Below the pieces are notes generated by a model. It saw nothing but the letters and a program-made list of their open reading frames with translations, did no database searches and was not told the DNA's origin. From positions 1 through 5,915 of the forward strand of contig JAIPFO010000255.1 of NCBI GenBank assembly GCA_021736565.1: a stretch of DNA of 5,915 bases, read 5' to 3'. Position numbers and translations under genes: made by a program. Source of the DNA: Phycisphaerae bacterium. Lineage in GTDB: Bacteria; Planctomycetota; Phycisphaerae; Sedimentisphaerales; SM23-30. Every line of letters starts with the position of its first letter. Position 1 is the stretch's first letter. Positions 4,777 to 5,915 of the stretch are shown here, one piece after another.

Positions 4777-5915
4777 ATGAATCGACGGGATTTCATAAAA
4801 TTAATGGGGGCTGCGGGGATGGCGTCATTCACGGGCGGTGCTTTGCCCGGGACCGCCCTGGCCTCTTTATCAAAAGCGGCCGATGCGGGTCCGCCGAATT
4901 TTTTGTTCATTCTTGCCGACGATTGCACCTTTCGTGATATCGGGTGTTATGGCGGGCAGGCGCATACGCCGAATATTGACCAGCTGGCCAGAGAGGGGAT
5001 GCGGTTTACGCATTCTTTTCAGGCCGCCCCGATGTGTTCGCCGACCCGGCACAATATCTATACGGGCTTGTACCCGGTCAAGAGCGGTGCGTATCCGAAC
5101 CATACCTTTGCAAAGACCGGAACAAAAAGCATCGTTCACTACTTGAAACCTTTGGGATACCGGGTTGCCCTTAGCGGCAAAAGGCATATCAGCCCCAAAG
5201 AAGTTTTCCCATTTGAATATTTACCGGGCTCTAAGAACCCGGACATGAAAGCGGTTGATACGTTTGTTGCAAGTGCCACGACTGAAGGTAAGCCGTTCTG
5301 CTTATTTGCCTGCTCCAACGAGCCGCATAGCCCCCATGACAAAGGTGATTCGAGCCAATATAAGGCTGCGACGCTTAAACTGCCCCCCTACTGGGTGGAT
5401 ACGCCCGAGACGCGTGTGGGTTATACAAAATATCTTGCCGAGATCACCTATCTTGACGGGCAGGTTCGGGATTTACTGGGCATTCTTAAAAAACATGGCC
5501 TCAGCGAGAACACGATCGTGATCTTCACCAGTGAGCAGGGTGACGGCCTGCCCTTTGCCAAGTGGACCTGTTATGATTCTGGCTTGCAAAATGCGCTGGT
5601 GGCACGATGGCCGGGCAGGATAAAGGCCGGTTCGGTCAGCGATGCGATGATCGAATATGTCGATGTTGTGCCGACTTTTATCGAGGCGGCCGGGGGAACA
5701 CCTACGCCGGTGCTTGAAGGGAAGAGCTATCTTGATGTCCTGCTTGGTAAAACTGAGACGCATAAGGAATATGTCTACGGGCTGCAAACCACACGCGGCA
5801 TCATTAAAGGTTCAGACCATTTCGGCATACGGCAGATTCGCAGTCGGCAGTTCAAGTATATTGTTAACCTGACACCAAAGGTGAAATTTCAAAATACCAT
5901 AGTCGCCAGTAACGG
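4777..5915 (+). CDS. Tat-exported sulfatase (SGSH-like), 3' end beyond the window
   Basis: The frame is open from ATG 4777 to the window edge (379 complete codons), with AGGAG at 4766-4770 and a 6-nt spacer. The N-terminus MNRRDFIKLMGAAG is a twin-arginine (Tat) signal followed by a hydrophobic segment ending near ALA29. The sulfatase core starts at PPNFLFILADDCTFRDIG, with metal ligands D48 and D49. The signature C87-S-P-T-R91 is intact; C87 is the formylglycine precursor. K135 and H137 (SGKRHI) and H184 (NEPHSPH) match active-site positions. The usual TSDNG motif reads TSEQG (E253, Q254), followed by FAKWTCYDSGLQNALVARWPG with K262. This pattern resembles the N-sulfoglucosamine sulfohydrolase-like group found in PVC bacteria. 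A complete protein would probably need about 80-130 more residues. The substrate is unknown, likely a sulfated polysaccharide shared with the upstream sulfatase. Confidence 0.92.
   Translation, partial: MNRRDFIKLMGAAGMASFTGGALPGTALASLSKAADAGPPNFLFILADDCTFRDIGCYGGQAHTPNIDQLAREGMRFTHSFQAAPMCSPTRHNIYTGLYPVKSGAYPNHTFAKTGTKSIVHYLKPLGYRVALSGKRHISPKEVFPFEYLPGSKNPDMKAVDTFVASATTEGKPFCLFACSNEPHSPHDKGDSSQYKAATLKLPPYWVDTPETRVGYTKYLAEITYLDGQVRDLLGILKKHGLSENTIVIFTSEQGDGLPFAKWTCYDSGLQNALVARWPGRIKAGSVSDAMIEYVDVVPTFIEAAGGTPTPVLEGKSYLDVLLGKTETHKEYVYGLQTTRGIIKGSDHFGIRQIRSRQFKYIVNLTPKVKFQNTIVASN

Noticed and set aside
1..5915. CRISPR array, tRNA or rRNA gene
   Set aside because: No regularly spaced repeats, tRNA cloverleaf or rRNA-like sequence could be recognised by eye on either strand.

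Overview
The window looks like a piece of a PVC-type (Planctomycetes, Lentisphaerae or Kiritimatiellota) heterotroph chromosome, possibly a metagenome contig. The reasons are a DUF1080 lipoprotein, two adjacent exported formylglycine sulfatases and a REP-associated tyrosine transposase with its own REP-like hairpins. This placement is inferred from gene content only; no rRNA or marker gene is present.

Layout, all confident genes on the + strand. Bases 1-614 hold an AT-richer REP-associated tyrosine transposase (RAYT). One GTAG-headed palindrome lies just upstream of it, and a second, inverted copy lies inside its coding sequence. Bases 645-785 hold a 46-codon ORF that reads like the N-terminus of a voltage-gated-type ion channel and then breaks off in a hairpin. 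Bases 786-1178 are G/T-rich on the + strand, with hairpins, a good sigma70-type promoter (1017-1045) and repeated TTGACGC motifs. Bases 1179-1796 encode a DUF1080 lipoprotein. Bases 1797-2015 carry a second TTGACGC cluster, including a 33-bp near-copy of a segment upstream of the lipoprotein gene, and a TATAAT box. Bases 2016-2918 encode an EamA/DMT transporter with a TTG start. Bases 2919-3220 appear non-coding. Bases 3221-4729 encode a Sec-exported sulfatase, and 4777 to the window edge encodes a Tat-exported sulfatase that is cut off by the window.

The two sulfatases are probably co-transcribed (47-nt gap) and would desulfate a sulfated glycan outside the cytoplasm. The DUF1080 lipoprotein fits the same saccharolytic lifestyle, but nothing shows that it belongs to the same operon. 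The EamA transporter may export or import a small metabolite; its substrate cannot be told from sequence.

I see no clear novel multi-gene system. The observations most worth following are the REP copy embedded in the transposase gene, the TTGACGC motif clusters on both sides of the DUF1080 gene, and the truncated channel gene beside the transposase.
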